This document shows positions 1 to 12,483 of a stretch of DNA of 64,000 nucleotides, piece by piece. The stretch covers positions 4,964,952 through 5,028,951 of the forward strand of contig JAJEKV010000005.1 of NCBI GenBank assembly GCA_021234155.1, read 5' to 3'. The notes under the pieces are model-generated. The model saw nothing but the letters and a program-made list of their open reading frames with translations, was not told the origin of the DNA and made no database searches. The position numbers were made by a program, and so were the translations under genes. This stretch comes from Isoetes taiwanensis. Taxonomy: Eukaryota > Streptophyta > Lycopodiopsida > Isoetales > Isoetaceae. Within the stretch, counting starts at the first letter, position 1. Every line of letters starts with the position of its first letter.

Positions 1-147
1 AATTAGTAAACAGACTTGATATATTAGATGCAAAAAGTGGAGTAGCTTGGAAAACATATAAAAGATTAAAAGCTCTACATTGATCGGCTTGCAATTTCAG
101 AGCATGCAGAGAGATACAATACATAACGATAAGTGGTTACTTTGTTT

Positions 148-220
148 GGATGTATGGTTCAGTTGGTAAAGGACTAGGCCTTAACCTTATGGTCAAGTTC
201 AAGTCCCGCTATGCCCACCC
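148..220 (+). repeat. tRNA-derived SINE head or degenerate tRNA
   Basis: The stretch has an A-box-like segment (TGGTTCAGTTGGTAAAGG) and, about 30 bases on, a B-box-like segment (GGTCAAGTTCAAGTCC). This is the internal RNA polymerase III promoter layout of a tRNA. The ends are only weakly complementary (GGATG... against ...CCCACCC), and no clean anticodon arm can be drawn. It is followed by a pyrimidine-rich tract with TTTC iterations. The best reading is the 5' tRNA-related part of a SINE, though a decayed tRNA gene is possible. ORFs across this segment are not credible. Confidence 0.45.
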
Positions 221-799
221 TTACTTCTTTCTTTCTTTCTTGCTAACCATCTCTCTTCTTTCAGAGCTCCCCCAGGCAGAGCACCTCTTGTGTGGGTTCC
301 TCCGACCCCGCCTCCCCCCGGCACCCCGTCGTGCCGACTGGGGCCCTTCAGAGTGCTCCCTTACCGCATCAAGTGTGCAGGCAATATGCTCTTCCAAGAA
401 GGGTGCCACAGAAATCGCTATCCGCAACAGGTATATGCTACCAACACTAGATGTATAATTCTCATGATACACCAAAAGATTTGGTGCATGAAAAACCAAT
501 GTAGAGGACTTAAAATATAGAAAATCATAAAGAAGAAATGTTTAAGATTAAGAAACTAAACATCAAAGTATAGCCAACCAAACCCAAAAGGCGCAACTAG
601 GCATATGCTATGGGACACCTGAATTCAGTAGTAACGTGTGACACTCATGCTTATGTTAGCTTAGCTTTCATTTTTCTATTCCATCATGTTCTGAGCCACA
701 AAGGTAAATCAAAACATGAAAAGAAGTGTGAAATATTATATTGGTACCTCTTGCAAGGCCATTACCTTGAGCATAGTAAGGTTTTTTCTATGGTGGATA

Positions 800-975
800 T
801 GGAAAATAGTTTTTCTTTAATGGTGGGTTTCACAAAATAAAATCCATGGTCACTAACAAGTTCAATAGGGCATCCAAAACACGTAATAACTTGTGTGAAC
901 AACACACGAATATGTTGTCTGGCAGGGCACATGCTTCTACCCATTTAGTAGCATAGTCCATGAGAACGAAAATAT
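800..975 (-). pseudogene. Ty3/gypsy integrase core remnant
   Basis: Read on the minus strand, two reading frames give pieces of a retroviral-type integrase catalytic core. The first reads YIFVLMDYATKWVEA, which matches the first catalytic Asp region (DYATKWVEA) of Ty3/gypsy integrases. A frameshift follows, then LFTQVITCFGCPIELVSDHG, the region around the second Asp. The rest of pol was not found nearby, and no LTRs were recognised. It is a short, frameshifted relic. The DYATKWVEA and SD(H/Q)G motifs are conserved in the family, so the assignment is good even though the piece is small. Confidence 0.7.
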
Positions 976-1862
976 ATCGAGCATGCTCTGATCATCGACA
1001 CAACTTGAATGATGTTCTGATCGACACTAATTGACAACTTGAACGAGACTTTGGACAACTGTAGATCTCATTCTAGTATTTTCATCACATGTTTGCATGT
1101 TGCCAGACAACTTTAACGACACTAGAAAACTTTGCTTAAATCTAATGTAAATTTCTCTAGGAAATCTATTTGCATCGTTTGTCCAATATTAGAGTTATGA
1201 TCAATATGGCACCATATGACAAACCTGAACACAATTGTGCTGGAATACGTGGATGGTAAAATGGCACCAACAACTTGTACTAAGGTCTTGATTCGACTTT
1301 GATATATCATCAGCAAAGATGTGTATAGTTATTCTTTATCTAGTTCTACTCTTTGTGAAGCAAACATCCCTTCTTACTAACAGTTCACCTTGAGCAGTTT
1401 AGGTGCACCTAGCCTCTAGCAAAACAACACCCGTGCGGCTCATTTCTCCAAATTGTCCATATGTTATTAAATTTCATGGGTTAAGCTTGGATCTAGTGTT
1501 TCTAAAAAATATTTGTGCTCCTAAAAACCTCTCTATATCTGACATCGAATCTAAGCACAAGAGAATTCTTAACCCCACAGTACTGAAAATATTGCCTAGC
1601 GCTCAAACATGCAAATAATACTAATTATGTCCATCCTTGCGGATAGAACTCGTATTTCAAAGGATCTAAGAATTATCCAAAGACTTCGGGCTCTGCAAAA
1701 AATCCTTCAAATAATCCTTCAACCAAGAATAAAGCAGTTGTTCATTGGATAGGTCTTTGCAAAAAGGCTAAACCCGCAGAAGCTGCACAAATTAGTGAAA
1801 GACACCACCACAAATGGGCGTCAATCCTAGTGTTATGGAAGACTCAAATTATTTTTATGTTT

Positions 1863-2225
1863 CTAAAAAAAAAGCAACAGGTTAACTGCTGCTTTTTCAC
1901 TGTTGTACCTGATAAGCACCTGATAAGAGGTCGTTCTCTCTGCCTTGGAGTAACAAATATTGGGTAGATTAAAATTTGTTGAATAGATACAGCATATGCT
2001 AGTCTTCATGAACAGGGTGTTCAAATCTGGTTGCATATTGTAGATGACTCGATTAGCTAAATTATGCAGTAGTAGATCATCAATTTTGGCAATGCTCCAA
2101 GGGACGATGAGGACGAGTTTGTCCACTAGTTTCGTTATTAAAATCTCAATGGCACTAAAAGAGCAGGTTACATGGCAAGTTTGAGCGTTTAAATATTCTT
2201 GAAGCATTGTATAGAAACACACCAA
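1863..2225 (-). pseudogene. Unidentified ORF of 120 codons
   Basis: An open minus-strand frame whose N-terminal part (roughly residues 20-75) is Leu/Ile/Val-rich and looks more like real protein than chance translation. I do not recognise a family. No splice junctions, promoter or neighbouring exons could be attached to it. It could be an exon relic of a host gene or a chance ORF in AT-rich DNA. Confidence 0.2.
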
Positions 2226-2599
2226 TTATTGTGAATGTCAGCCTATGTATTATATGCTTTCAAAGTAAATGTTTAAAATACTTACTTATTACTGAATTGA
2301 GATGATAACGAACTTAGAAAAGTGGTCACTTCACTGTATTACACAGAAGCATATTCCCAAGCATCTGCAACGAAACAGAAATATAAGAGTGATATCATAC
2401 AACTTTAAGAGCACCCCGTGCAGAATTAGTGTTATAAGATGTAAAATAATCAGTATTCTATGGGTAGCTGTGCCCAGCCAGCTTTGCCAGGCTTTTAGGT
2501 TTCAAAAAACGATGCCTTGTCTTATTTCTAAGACTATAAAGAACGAGATCTGCGATTGCAAGCTTTCTGACCTAAACTGGCTGGGCAAATAACAAACAA

Positions 2600-2760
2600 A
2601 CAAGTTTCGAAAGCTCGTTACCTTCGCAGGAGTTAACCCTGCCCCATTTTTCATTAACACCACCAATACAACAGACAAGAACGGCCATTGGATTTTGAAA
2701 ACCGTCCCTTTCTTGTAGTCCCAAACAACATCCAAGTTGAATTTCATACACGTGCATAGG
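2600..2760. repeat. Dispersed copy of the 7.0-kb tandem repeat family
   Basis: The segment carries GAACGGCCATTGGATTTTGA followed by AACCGTC and CTTGTAG. The same order occurs in both units of the tandem duplication near 7.0-7.3 kb (GAACGGCCATCGAATTTT, ACCGTCTATTC, TGTAGATC). This marks a dispersed repeat family with at least three copies here. Nothing coding is apparent. Confidence 0.5.
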
Positions 2761-2982
2761 GTAAGTAAAGAGTAAAATTTACAAATACAAGAGATTCATG
2801 CGGCACGCAAAGCCTCCGCAAAGATTTCTTTTACAGGAGTTACTTACACGGGGATTTTTTTAAAATAACAAAACTCAAAAGATACTATGCTTTTTGCTAA
2901 AATATAACTGCAGCAAGGTGGCCCAAATAAGGGCTACTAAAATCCAATCCACTATATGGCTCAGAATGTGCAAACGTTAGGG

Positions 2983-3989
2983 CTATACCCCCAGGATTTC
3001 AGAATCAAGCAACTCAAATTGCTTAGATCTATCCTTCAAATCCTTATCTCTGATCTTACCCATTTCCTTCAACTTGTGTAGGACATACTCTGAGTTACTG
3101 CAGAACGAATGGATAAGTAATTAGTGAAGATTCAAAAACACAATGCAATTTCTGGCAATCATTTATACTTGCCTATGGTATGCAGCAACCGGATGGTTGC
3201 AATTTATGTGTCGTCTCCGCATCATTATCCCAAGAATAACAAACATTTTCTGAACTAGGAACAAAATGGATGTTTTGGCCTTGGTTTGAAGTCTGAAAGT
3301 CAGATAAAAAAGTTATTAGACACAGCCAGATCTATACTATCACATGCATTGGACAATGGTGACTGTGGTCCTTCACAGGGAAACATTACATGCGTTTTCT
3401 CATTATTCAGTATTGCAGCCATAAACATTTTTCAGTATTCTTTATGTCATGGACAAGAAGCAAAGCATCATTAAGAGATGCCGTTTGTAAAAGGAATCGT
3501 GTTTCTTGAATGGCAATTGTACAGGCTCTCCCTGAGTGAGTATTTCCCATTCATAATGTTGCAAAAAGAGACCCCCTTTATTTTCGATAGGGATCCATGT
3601 TCCTTGAACGAAAATTGTACAAGCTCCCTCCTCTGAGGGAGTAACCTCTTTGGCAAAAAGAGACGGCCTCTAGTAGCAGATAGTTGAGGCAAGAAAAATA
3701 AGATCAAACTTTCCCTTTACTACTCAATATGTTAAAGCATATACCATGTCCTGTCCATTATGACTCTTCCTTACATGCTCTTGCTGGGCTGGTAGATCAA
3801 CATCCTTTTGTCTCTCAATCCTTTTAACGATAATATTTTTCAAACAACAAAAAACTGATTTCCAAGATAAACGAAGAGATACCTGAGACAGCCAACCTGC
3901 AACAAAGTCATCCAAAGTCACTTCACGCACTTCACGTTGTAGTGCCCATCTAACAACAGACCAATTCCAGTGAGAACTTCGAGCTTCTG
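2983..3989 (-). CDS. 3' exons of an unidentified plant gene (three exons)
   Basis: Three minus-strand segments join in frame at good splice sites. Exon a (3989-3883, entering with two bases of a split codon) begins after a pyrimidine-rich TTCTTAG and ends CAG|GTATCT; it encodes EARSSHWNWSVVRWALQREV and then TLDDFVAGWLSQ. Exon b (3249-3173) begins after TTCAG and encodes KMFVILGIMMRRRHINCNHP. Exon c (3097-2983) encodes SEYVLHKLKEMGKIRDKDLK and ends at a TAG. The b-c intron uses a GC donor (AG|GCAAGT), and only that donor keeps the frame. A further possible upstream exon lies at 4217-4035. I do not recognise the family. The coherent splicing suggests a real or recently decayed gene whose 5' part was not found. 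Confidence 0.5.
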
Positions 3990-4452
3990 CTAAGAATAAA
4001 AAGGATCTCCCCATTATAAGTTATTCAAAGCACATCAAGAGCTAGAACGACAAAAGATGTAATTGAGATCGAGAATTGTCAAAGTAACAGCTTGATACAG
4101 AAGAACGACACTATGTGCTTTACGTGTTCTTTGGATCAATGGCATACTTAAGTGCTGAACCGATTGAAGAATTAGCTGGACTAGTTTGGTACAGGATTTG
4201 TCAAAAGAGAATTTCAAAGCATCATTTGAACAAACAGGGTCTATTCATACCATGGTGTCTACAGATAAAGCCTGTGAGCAGTTGATTCAACCAAGCCTAT
4301 GCAACCACCAAAAGCACTGGAGAAACAACAAAAAAGCGCCCACTGCAAAACCGCAATAACAAAAGCCTAGAATCAAAAAAAAAAAAAAAAACGGCAGCAG
4401 TAAACGGCGTAGGCTGGAGAAGAAAAGATAAACAAATACGTAAAAGGTCTCT

Positions 4453-4527
4453 ATCTCTATCTGTGGATGCCATTCATCTCCATCTGTGGATGCCATTCAT
4501 CTCCATCTGTGGATGCCATTCATCTCC
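4453..4527. repeat. 24-bp minisatellite, three copies
   Basis: The unit CTCCATCTGTGGATGCCATT with CAT is repeated three times head to tail. The first copy is slightly diverged (CTCTATCTG). Confidence 0.9.
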
Positions 4528-4706
4528 TTGCGATGTTAAAAAAGAAAAGATACAAAGCCATAGAAATGGACATAAAAAATAGTACAAAAATAGCGAGCAG
4601 TAAAATGTATGGCATGCTAAATATAGCTCTGCGATTATATGGAAATCTTAATAGAAGGTTGTATAAATCTACAGTTTGTGCAACTCAAAAATATTTGAAG
4701 CATTTA

Positions 4707-4800
4707 CAGGAGGGGTGAACTAAGGCAGCCAAAGCCCCATCCCTATGTACAACAGGAGAGGTGAACTAAGGCAGCGAAAGCCCCATCCCTATGTACAACA
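4707..4800. repeat. About 48-bp tandem duplication
   Basis: Two adjacent copies beginning CAGGAGRGGTGAACTAAGGC and ending CCCTATGTACAACA differ at only a few bases. Confidence 0.9.
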
Positions 4801-6895
4801 CGTATATACAATCAATACCATTTAAGTATATCTATCCCAAATTATACCATTAGTGTTGTTTTCATAATATATCATGGTTATTTAAAAGCAGGAATTTGTA
4901 GAAGCTGGTAGTAGATGTGATTGTATTTCTTACAAGAATTTAATTTTAAATCATGTATTGGTTTCAATGGCCCAAGTAAGAACAACCAACGTGCTAAACT
5001 ATGTAATGACAGAAAAATACAAGAGGTTGCAATACAAGAAGTTGCAGGGCAAAACAGCAATTGAACTAAAATTTCTCTGGAAATATTTTAAGTAGCTTCG
5101 TCCTTGACAGGTTCCATAATCCTTTACTTCCTATCAAGTTCTAAAGGGCATAGATAACTTTATTTAGAGTCCTCCTTCTCTGTGCTCCTTCCCGTGCATT
5201 CATGCTTAAACAATTCGAGCACAATATGGTGCATTAGCAACCTGCTTGTCATAAGCACCAAAGACGTGGAAGTCCTTAGCAGTTATAACAATCGTTTGCT
5301 TGTTTCATAAGTTGAGTAAAATATTATGACTCTTTATCAGTCATGCCTTCGATACAAAGTAAAATAGAGTTTTCTATGGAAATTTATAACCTGTAAATAA
5401 ACAAGAAAGCACTTATGGCAGAACTCCAGCAAGGTTTCCATTAGACCAGGAAAAAAGACCCTTAAGAGATAATCTTTCCACTCAATTGAGCTGCCTGCAA
5501 AACCCTACATATGCGTAACCCGAAGCGCAATGAGAAACCCTCAAACAAGTATCTTAAAATTGGAAGTTACAATAAGAAAGAACTAGATAAACATTACCCA
5601 CCAAACAAAATACGAAGGAAGTTAGCGGACAAGACTGCAGCAAGTTACAGCAGGCTGAGGGTCCGCTACAAGACTCATGCACTTTTTAAAGTTGAAAGTG
5701 ACAAGACTTTCTTGAAAGGACACGAGCAACTAATTTTCAACATCGTGTAGCTAAATCACACTAAGTCTAAACCGAATAATTTCAAATAAACAAATTAAGT
5801 AATGCCAAATGGATAGTTAACTGTTTCAAAAAGAATTGTCAATTCTATTGCATCCGTACTTCTTGGGAAGCTTAGTCAATAGTTTAGAGGATCCCCATGC
5901 AGAGGTATCCTATTATACTGAGCATATGCACAACCCTAAACATGACAAATATATTTTGATGCGACTGCCTGAAATTGGGGAGCTGCCAAACTACAATACT
6001 CCATCTAGCCACTAGTTTAGAGGATGCAGAGGTACCCCATTATACTGAGTATAAACACAGACTCTATAATCCAGGAGTCTTAAAAAGCAATATGCAGCGC
6101 CATAACTTCAAAAACGAACCAAGCATTGATCTTGTGCTGGCCAAGCATTGATCTTGTGCCAGCACATATACGCTCTTTATCAGTTTGCAAACATAATGAG
6201 CTGATAAGAATTGATTAAGGTAAACCTAGGAAGAAAATGGCAGGCTGAAGGAGCAATGCAAAACCACATTAGAGATACAAAATGCTGCAATTTCATATAA
6301 AAGTTTTGGTTCAACAACACATCAGCAGCAACGCATGCAGATCAAAATGTGGATTGACTACCACTGTTGTCCTAAATAGTCACCCCAAATTCTTACTAGA
6401 GCACCATATTATACAATACTTCAGTGCCCAACATCAACGGAAAGGGGAACGTTTTGGTCTTTTAAATTCCAATAATTAATGTCAAAGAGTCATAGCCATA
6501 TGCTGGTGCAAATAGCTCAAATCGTTCCTTCTTATTTGCAGCAGGCGGCAACTTAAAAGACATACAGACTGGCATACCTTTGTGTTGACGAATTAAAAGC
6601 CATAGACTGTATAGTTGCCATATAAAGGCTAGCACCAGAGAAATTATCACTCAGGCCCTGTTCATCAGATAAAGCTTTTAATCATGTCATGCAGAGGTTT
6701 TCACTAAAAAATGCATTGCACGTGCCTTTGCAGCTAGAACTGACGATACCACATCTAAAACATCAGTTTGCATAGATTACAGAGAAAACTCTGGCGAATA
6801 GACACGTTGGTCCATACTAAAGTGAGAATCCGAAATGCAAATGGCATAGCAAGATAAATTACGTCTCAAATGCCAGAACGTCATTGAAAACTATG

Positions 6896-7385
6896 ATCTT
6901 GAATACGATCTTAGTCAAGGCTGGGATAGAGCTACGACAAATAGGAGCTAAGAAAACCCTGATTTACCCTTGTGAAGCATCTTCTGATCTAAACATAGGA
7001 GACTATACACACCTTTGTGGAGCATCTTCTGATCTAGGGGACCATCCAGAACGGCCATCGAATTTTAAAACCGTCTATTCTTGTAGATCATTATCGAATG
7101 GCTTAAGCCACATCCAACTCAAATTATCCTGTGCTGCCGATCTTGAATATGATCTTAATTAAGCCTGAAATAGAGCTACGATAAATAGGAGCTAAGAAAA
7201 ACCCTGATTTACCTTTGTGGAGCATCATAAGGCGACGATCCACACCTTTGTAGAGCATCTTCTGTTCTAACCTAGGCGAAGGTCCAGAACGGCCATCGAA
7301 TTTTGAAGACCGTCTATTCCTGTAGATCGTGATCGAATGGCTTAAGCCATAATCAGTTCAAATTTTTGGCTCGTGTAATATCAGA
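6896..7385. repeat. About 243-bp tandem duplication
   Basis: Two diverged direct copies start with GATCTTGAATAYGATCTTA at 6896 and 7139. Each contains ATAGAGCTACGAYAAATAGG, then AACGGCCATCGAATTTT and CGAATGGCTTAAGCCA near the end. The second copy has a small internal rearrangement around the TTTGTGGAGCATC motif. An older single copy lies at 2.6-2.76 kb. No coding content is visible. Confidence 0.8.
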
Positions 7386-7505
7386 TTGTTTGACGCGTGG
7401 ATAGCTGGCCCACTTCTGATCAGGCTGTTGCGCTAACACTAGACTTACGCATCGGAGCATTGCCTTTTTGTTTGAAAGAAACTTAAATATTTATATGTAT
7501 AAGGG

Positions 7506-7603
7506 AATGGCCCGCTGGGCTTGATTCCAGCGCAGGAAAACTGGCCGACGCCGGAGGCGGAGGCCGGTTTGACTGCGCTGGAATCCAAGCCCAGCGGGCC
7601 ATT
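7506..7603. repeat. GC-rich near-perfect hairpin
   Basis: The left arm, AATGGCCCGCTGGGCTTG and on, is complementary to the right arm ending CAAGCCCAGCGGGCCATT, with about 28 pairs and one bulged base. The loop contains CTGGCCGACGCCGGAGG. It is far more GC-rich than its surroundings. It resembles a hairpin MITE or transposon-end hairpin. A similar hairpin at 38439-38511 shares the loop word GGCCGACGC. Confidence 0.85.
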
Positions 7604-8894
7604 CGATTAACGTGAAGGTCGGTTGGGCTGCATTCAACCATCGATCTTTGCCACGTGGACGGCAGAGATTGTTTTGTTGCAGAATACAGAGCAGAGTGCG
7701 AGCAAAAAACAGAATGTCGACAAAAAAAACAGAATGTCGACCAACAAACGCGGCAGGCGACATCCACAAATATAATCTTTGCCACGTGTCATCATCCCAC
7801 TGGCGGATAAGGCTGAATGCAGCCTAACCGTCCTTTACGTTTCGATGGAGGTCCCGAGAGGCTTGATGTGCTCTTTACATTTGTTACGTATGATTTGGAA
7901 GATTTTGGGCATGTATTGTAGGAATTTAGGTATGTGTTTGTTGCAAAAAAGAATCTTTCATCCTCCTGTATTCTGGGAATTTCTTTGGACGGGTCGGGCA
8001 TGGCGCCTCCATGGTTCGATGCGAGGCCCCTGAATAGAAGCTGCCCCATGCTTTTTTTAGCATGGGGAAACTGGATTGCTTGGCGATTCCGGCATTCTAT
8101 TGAGACTATAAATCATCTTCTTGACAACTTCTTCTTCTTAGAACCCATCGGGGTGAGCCTCTTGCTTTTGTGTTTTGGCGGACAAACTTTTCATTTTTCA
8201 CTTTTCGATTTCATTTTACTTTCGATTTTGCCACAGGAGAAGATTTGCAAGCTTTCGATCCCAACAACGGCATGACCAGCCTCATGGCGAGCAACACACC
8301 TTTCTCAGCGGCATGCATTAGAGTGGGAGCAAAAGGCTCCTTGGAATTTGTCATGTTTATTTCCCCTTTTAGGTTTGGTAGCCAAATTCACTTTGGTTTG
8401 TTATTCTGTCATTGAAGAAGCAAGAAGGATCCACGGCATTTGTTTGTTCATTAGGATGGAAATTTGGAGTATGTGAGTAGACAACAAGTCTTAACACGGG
8501 TAAAGTCTGAGAATTTGCTTCTGGACTAGTTGCTTGCATAAAATTCTTCTAGCTGAATTTAGGGGCGGTATCTCAGTTCTGAGTTTCTTGCATAGTATTT
8601 GCTTACAAGTTGCGGAGATGTTATCGATGGGGGAATGTTGAAGATGTTCAAATAAATTCCACATTAGCTTTGCATTGATTGGAAATTATAAGTAAGAAAA
8701 AATATTGTGAGAATGTTATGCGGATGTTCATGTGGAAGCGGACTTTACGCTTGCATGTTGTTGAGGCATTGGTTTTACTGTGAAAGAAAGCTTCACGAAA
8801 AGGAATGCGTGATTGCATGGGAGTAGCTCACGTGCTAGAATTTTCAAATCTGTGATTGCATGGGAATAGCCCACGCCCCTTTAAGGCGAGCAGT

Positions 8895-8945
8895 TTTCGG
8901 GCTGCGCAATGATACTGCGGGGTTCGACTCCCCGACTCATGTCTT
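8895..8945 (+). repeat. tRNA T-arm-like segment, left arm of the inverted repeat
   Basis: GCGGGGTTCGACTCCCCG is a textbook T stem-loop (B box GGTTCGACTCC), preceded by GGGCTGCGCAATG. No D arm or anticodon arm completes a tRNA. The mirror copy lies at 9897-9945 on the other strand. This suggests the arms contain a SINE or tRNA-derived piece that predates the inversion. Confidence 0.5.
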
Positions 8946-9896
8946 TCTTTCCACTGCGGGGTTGGCATGTAAGAAGGCGGTGGCGGCATCCTCTTGGATC
9001 TGGCCGGGACTGGAGGCAAAGATGCTTGGCGACTACGCTTAAGGCATGCCTTAAATTAGATGTTGGCATGCAAGCATGCCTTAAATTAGATGTTGGCATG
9101 CAGGTATGTGGCCATCGGGCCTCCTGCTACAAGTTGTTTCTTTGCAGCATTGCCATGCCAATTGCAAAATTAGCAATTCTATATTTGGAGTTGCTCCTAG
9201 ATTAGTGGCCAGAAGGCTAGTATTTAGAAGGATTCTATTTGCAGGTCAAACAAATATGAGGAGCCCTTGCCAAAGGTTGTCAAGCCCCTAAATTATAGAG
9301 CCACCTAAGCGTTTGACCCCGTCAAATGATGAGGTATCACGCTTAGGATGGCTCTAGAGGAAATATGACTTCGAAATATTCCCTCATCCAAGGCGGTGGT
9401 GGCTCTGAGCCCTTCGGCGATAATATGAATATGTATTATGGGTGTTGTACCCGGTGTGAGGATATTCGCTATTATATTTGGCAAAACTCTAGAGCCACCC
9501 TTCAAAGAATGCATCGCCTAAAAACCATCCCTAGTATACCCTCATCATTTGGCTCTATAATTTAGGGGTTTGACAACCTTTGGCAAGGGCTCCTCATATT
9601 TGTTTGACCTGCAAATAGAATCCTTCTAAATACTAGCCTTCTGGCCACTAATCTAGGAGCAACTCCAAATATAGAATTGCTAATTTTGCAATTGGCATGG
9701 CAATGCTGCAAAGAAACAACTTGCAGCAGGAGGCCCGATGGCCACATACCTGCATGCCAACATCTAATTTAAGGCATGCCTGCATGCCAACATCTAATTT
9801 AAGGCATGCCTTAAGCAGAGTCACCAGTACCTTGCCTCCAGGTCCTGCTGCATCCAAGAGGGCTTCTTACATGCCAACCTGCAGTGGAAAGAAAGA

Positions 9897-9945
9897 CATG
9901 AGCTGGGGGAGTCGAACCCCCTGTGCATTGCGCAGCTCCGAGCAG
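9897..9945 (-). repeat. tRNA T-arm-like segment, right arm of the inverted repeat
   Basis: On the minus strand this reads GAGCTGCGCAATGCACAGGG, then GGGTTCGACTCCCCCAGCTC. It keeps a perfect T stem-loop and matches the left-arm copy. It is not a complete tRNA. Confidence 0.5.
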
Positions 9946-10939
9946 CTCGTTCGCCCTTAAAGGGCAGGAGCTATTCCCATGCAATCACAGATTTGAAAAT
10001 TCTAGCAAAGGAGCTACTCCCATGCAATCACAGATTCCTTTTCAGAGCTTTCTTTCACAGGCAAACCAATGCCTCAACAACATGCAAGCAGAAAGTCTGG
10101 TTTTCTACATGAACATCCAGACAATATTCTCACAATATTTTCCTTACTTCTTATAATTTCCAATCAATGCAGCAGTCAGGGAATTTATTTGAACATCTTC
10201 AACATTCCCCCATCAGATAACATCTCCTGCAACTTGTAAGCAAATACTATGCAAGAAACCTGTAAACTGTATACCGTCCCCTTAATTCAGCAAGTAATTC
10301 CTATGCAAGCAACTAGTCTGTAAGCAAATTCTGTACTTTACCTGTGTTAAGACTTGTTGTCTACTCACATACTCCAGCCCATCCTAATGAACAAACAAAT
10401 GCCAGGGATCCTTCTTGCTTCTTCACTACAGGAATAACAAACCAAAGTGAATTTGGCTACCAAACCTAAAAGGGGAAATAAACATGACAAATTCCAAGGA
10501 GCCTTTTTGCTCCCACTCTAATGCATGCCAGTGAGAAAGGTGTGTTGCTCGCCATGAGGCTGGTCATGTTGTTGTTGGGACTGCAGTTGCAAATCTTCTC
10601 CCAGGGCAAAATCGAGTGCAAAATGAAAAGTTTGTCCGCTCAAAACACAAAAGCAAGAGGCTCACCTGATGGGTTCGGCAGCAGCAGTGTCGAAGAAGAC
10701 GATTTATAGTCTCAATAGAATGCCGGAATCGCCAAGCAATCCAGTTTCCCCATGCTAAAAAAAGCATGGGGCAGCTTCTATTCAGGGGCCTCGCATCGAA
10801 CCATGGAGGCGCCATGCCCGACCCGTCCGAAGAAATTCCCAGAATACAGGAGGATGAAAGATTCTTTTTTGCAATAAACACATACCTAAATTCCTACAAT
10901 ACATGCCCAAAACCTTCCAAATCATACGTAACAAATGTG

Positions 10940-12480
10940 CCGTTTGTTGAACTAGTCAATTCAATTCTTATATTTGTCAAGCTCTAATAGAATGGTTAAA
11001 AGCTAGCATAATAGAGAGTTACAATAGCCATGTTCTAACCAAAACCATCCTCTCAAACATACTCTATACAATTGGGCCATTAGCTGCTGCTAACATAAGA
11101 TGCAACCCAGGCTACGGTCACATCCCCAATGCTTTTCAGCCTATCTACAAAGTATGAACAGGAGGGGTGGATGGAGTGGACTACCTAACGACCATGTTTT
11201 TATGCCAGTCAAATCCGTTTGCCATGAATTCTGTCTGCAATGACTTTTGGAGATTTCCAAGCCATTAGTCGACCCCCATGAGTCTGAGCCTTGGATAGGA
11301 TTTTCCTTCTTTGTTGATGTTACTGATATTGTTGATCAGATGTTATGTTATAGTGAGCCATCCTTAGAGGTGGATATGTATTTTATGTGATGCCATGTGC
11401 TTATATTTTATGCGCTTCCCCGTCGGGTTCTTGCCCACCATCAGGAACTCGATGATAGGTAGAAGGCCTCGTGTTAGCGGGTATACGCTGATAGGAGGGA
11501 TGAAATCCAGTTCTATACATGTGGGGCACCGTATACGAGTAGAGGACGTCACAATTAAAAAAAATATATATGAGTAGAGGACGTCACAATTAAATAAAAA
11601 ATAAAAAATAAAATAGATGGAGCATGTGACATTTTTGCCAAACACATTAAAGTAACTTCGCAGCCGAATAAGCATCTTGATGTAAATCTGCATCATGATG
11701 CGAAAAATAGTCTGATGTAAGACTACAAGCAATTATAGAAATATTTAACTATGGGTTTGCACTATACAACAATGAAGAAACCCTCCCTTTAAGATCTAAA
11801 AGAAATTCACACTATTGATGTATGAACCAACTGAGTGAAAGGAAGAAGGGGGGGTCAAGGTATTTGCGTACGTATACTAGTGGAAAAATTATGTACTTTG
11901 AGATAACATCTCGTATAGAAATGTGAGGGTCAAGTTGGTTGGGAAGGCTGGCATCGTAAGCATCTGGTATATTGCCAACGTGAAGAAGTCGTGTTGAGGC
12001 AAATTAATGATACATATATAGCATTTTTCCTCAATGAATAGTGTTTCTTTTGTGCAATTTACAGGAAACATGATGAAGTTTTTCTTAATAGTTTTAAGGT
12101 TTTTCATTTCTTCAATCTATTTTTGTATGGAAGGGGGATAATATCTAATAATCTAAATGCACATATAAATATAGAAGAGGGTAAGACTTTTCTAAGATTT
12201 TGAGGTCGTATGTAAGGGGCTTTTTATTAGGAAAAACGTATATAGGAGGGGTTTTATCTAATCTTGTGCATACACATGGCATATCCCTTATAGGCAGAGG
12301 TGCATCCCCTGCAGTTTTAAGTATCCGAACTGCCCTTGATTTTTGGATGTTGGATCAACAAAGCTTTGGTATAATTCAGCTTGCAAAATTACAAGGTTAG
12401 AATCTTTCATAAATTCACAAGGTTAGAATCCATATATTTCGAATTTTTTCCTTACATCTTCCACATCCTTAGCACATCTA
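10940..12480. other. Intergenic AT-rich stretch
   Basis: No gene is supported. Around 11540-11625 the word GAGTAGAGGACGTCACAATT is repeated twice and followed by A-rich iterations (AATAAAAAATAAAAAATAAA), which resembles the 3' tail of an unidentified retroposon. The rest shows no recognisable feature. Confidence 0.5.
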
Positions 12481-12483
12481 TGT

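Larger units (their letters stand above)
4218..6890. other. Gene-poor stretch with small duplications
   Basis: No gene is supported here. The stretch is AT-rich. It contains the minisatellites listed separately and a dispersed duplicate: a segment starting AGTTTAGAGGAT and ending ATTATACTGAG occurs near 5880-5925 and again near 6013-6050. A tandem 20-base echo ending AGCATTGATCTTGTGC lies near 6120-6158. ORFs in this interval look like chance. Confidence 0.6.
7877..10938. mobile_element. Giant inverted repeat (arms about 1.4 kb, loop about 0.25 kb)
   Basis: The left arm runs from 7877 (ACATTTGTTACGTATGATTT) to about 9303. The right arm is its diverged reverse complement, from about 9551 to 10938. 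The 9304-9550 loop has its own inverted words (TAGAGCCACCTAAGCG against CGCTTAGGATGGCTCTA). The arms differ by scattered substitutions and indels, for example 1427 against 1388 bases, so the structure is not recent. ORFs in the arms mirror one another and have no recognisable product. It could be a foldback or long-terminal-inverted-repeat DNA element, or two copies of an element inserted head to head. No convincing target duplication was found at the edges. Confidence 0.8.

Noticed and set aside
8895-8945. Intact tRNA gene
   Set aside because: Only the T stem-loop is good; the D and anticodon arms and the acceptor stem cannot be formed.
9648-9857. ORFs in the giant inverted repeat with matching partners at 8.9-9.3 kb
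   Set aside because: They match because the arms are inverted copies. The translations include short tandem repeats and no domain.
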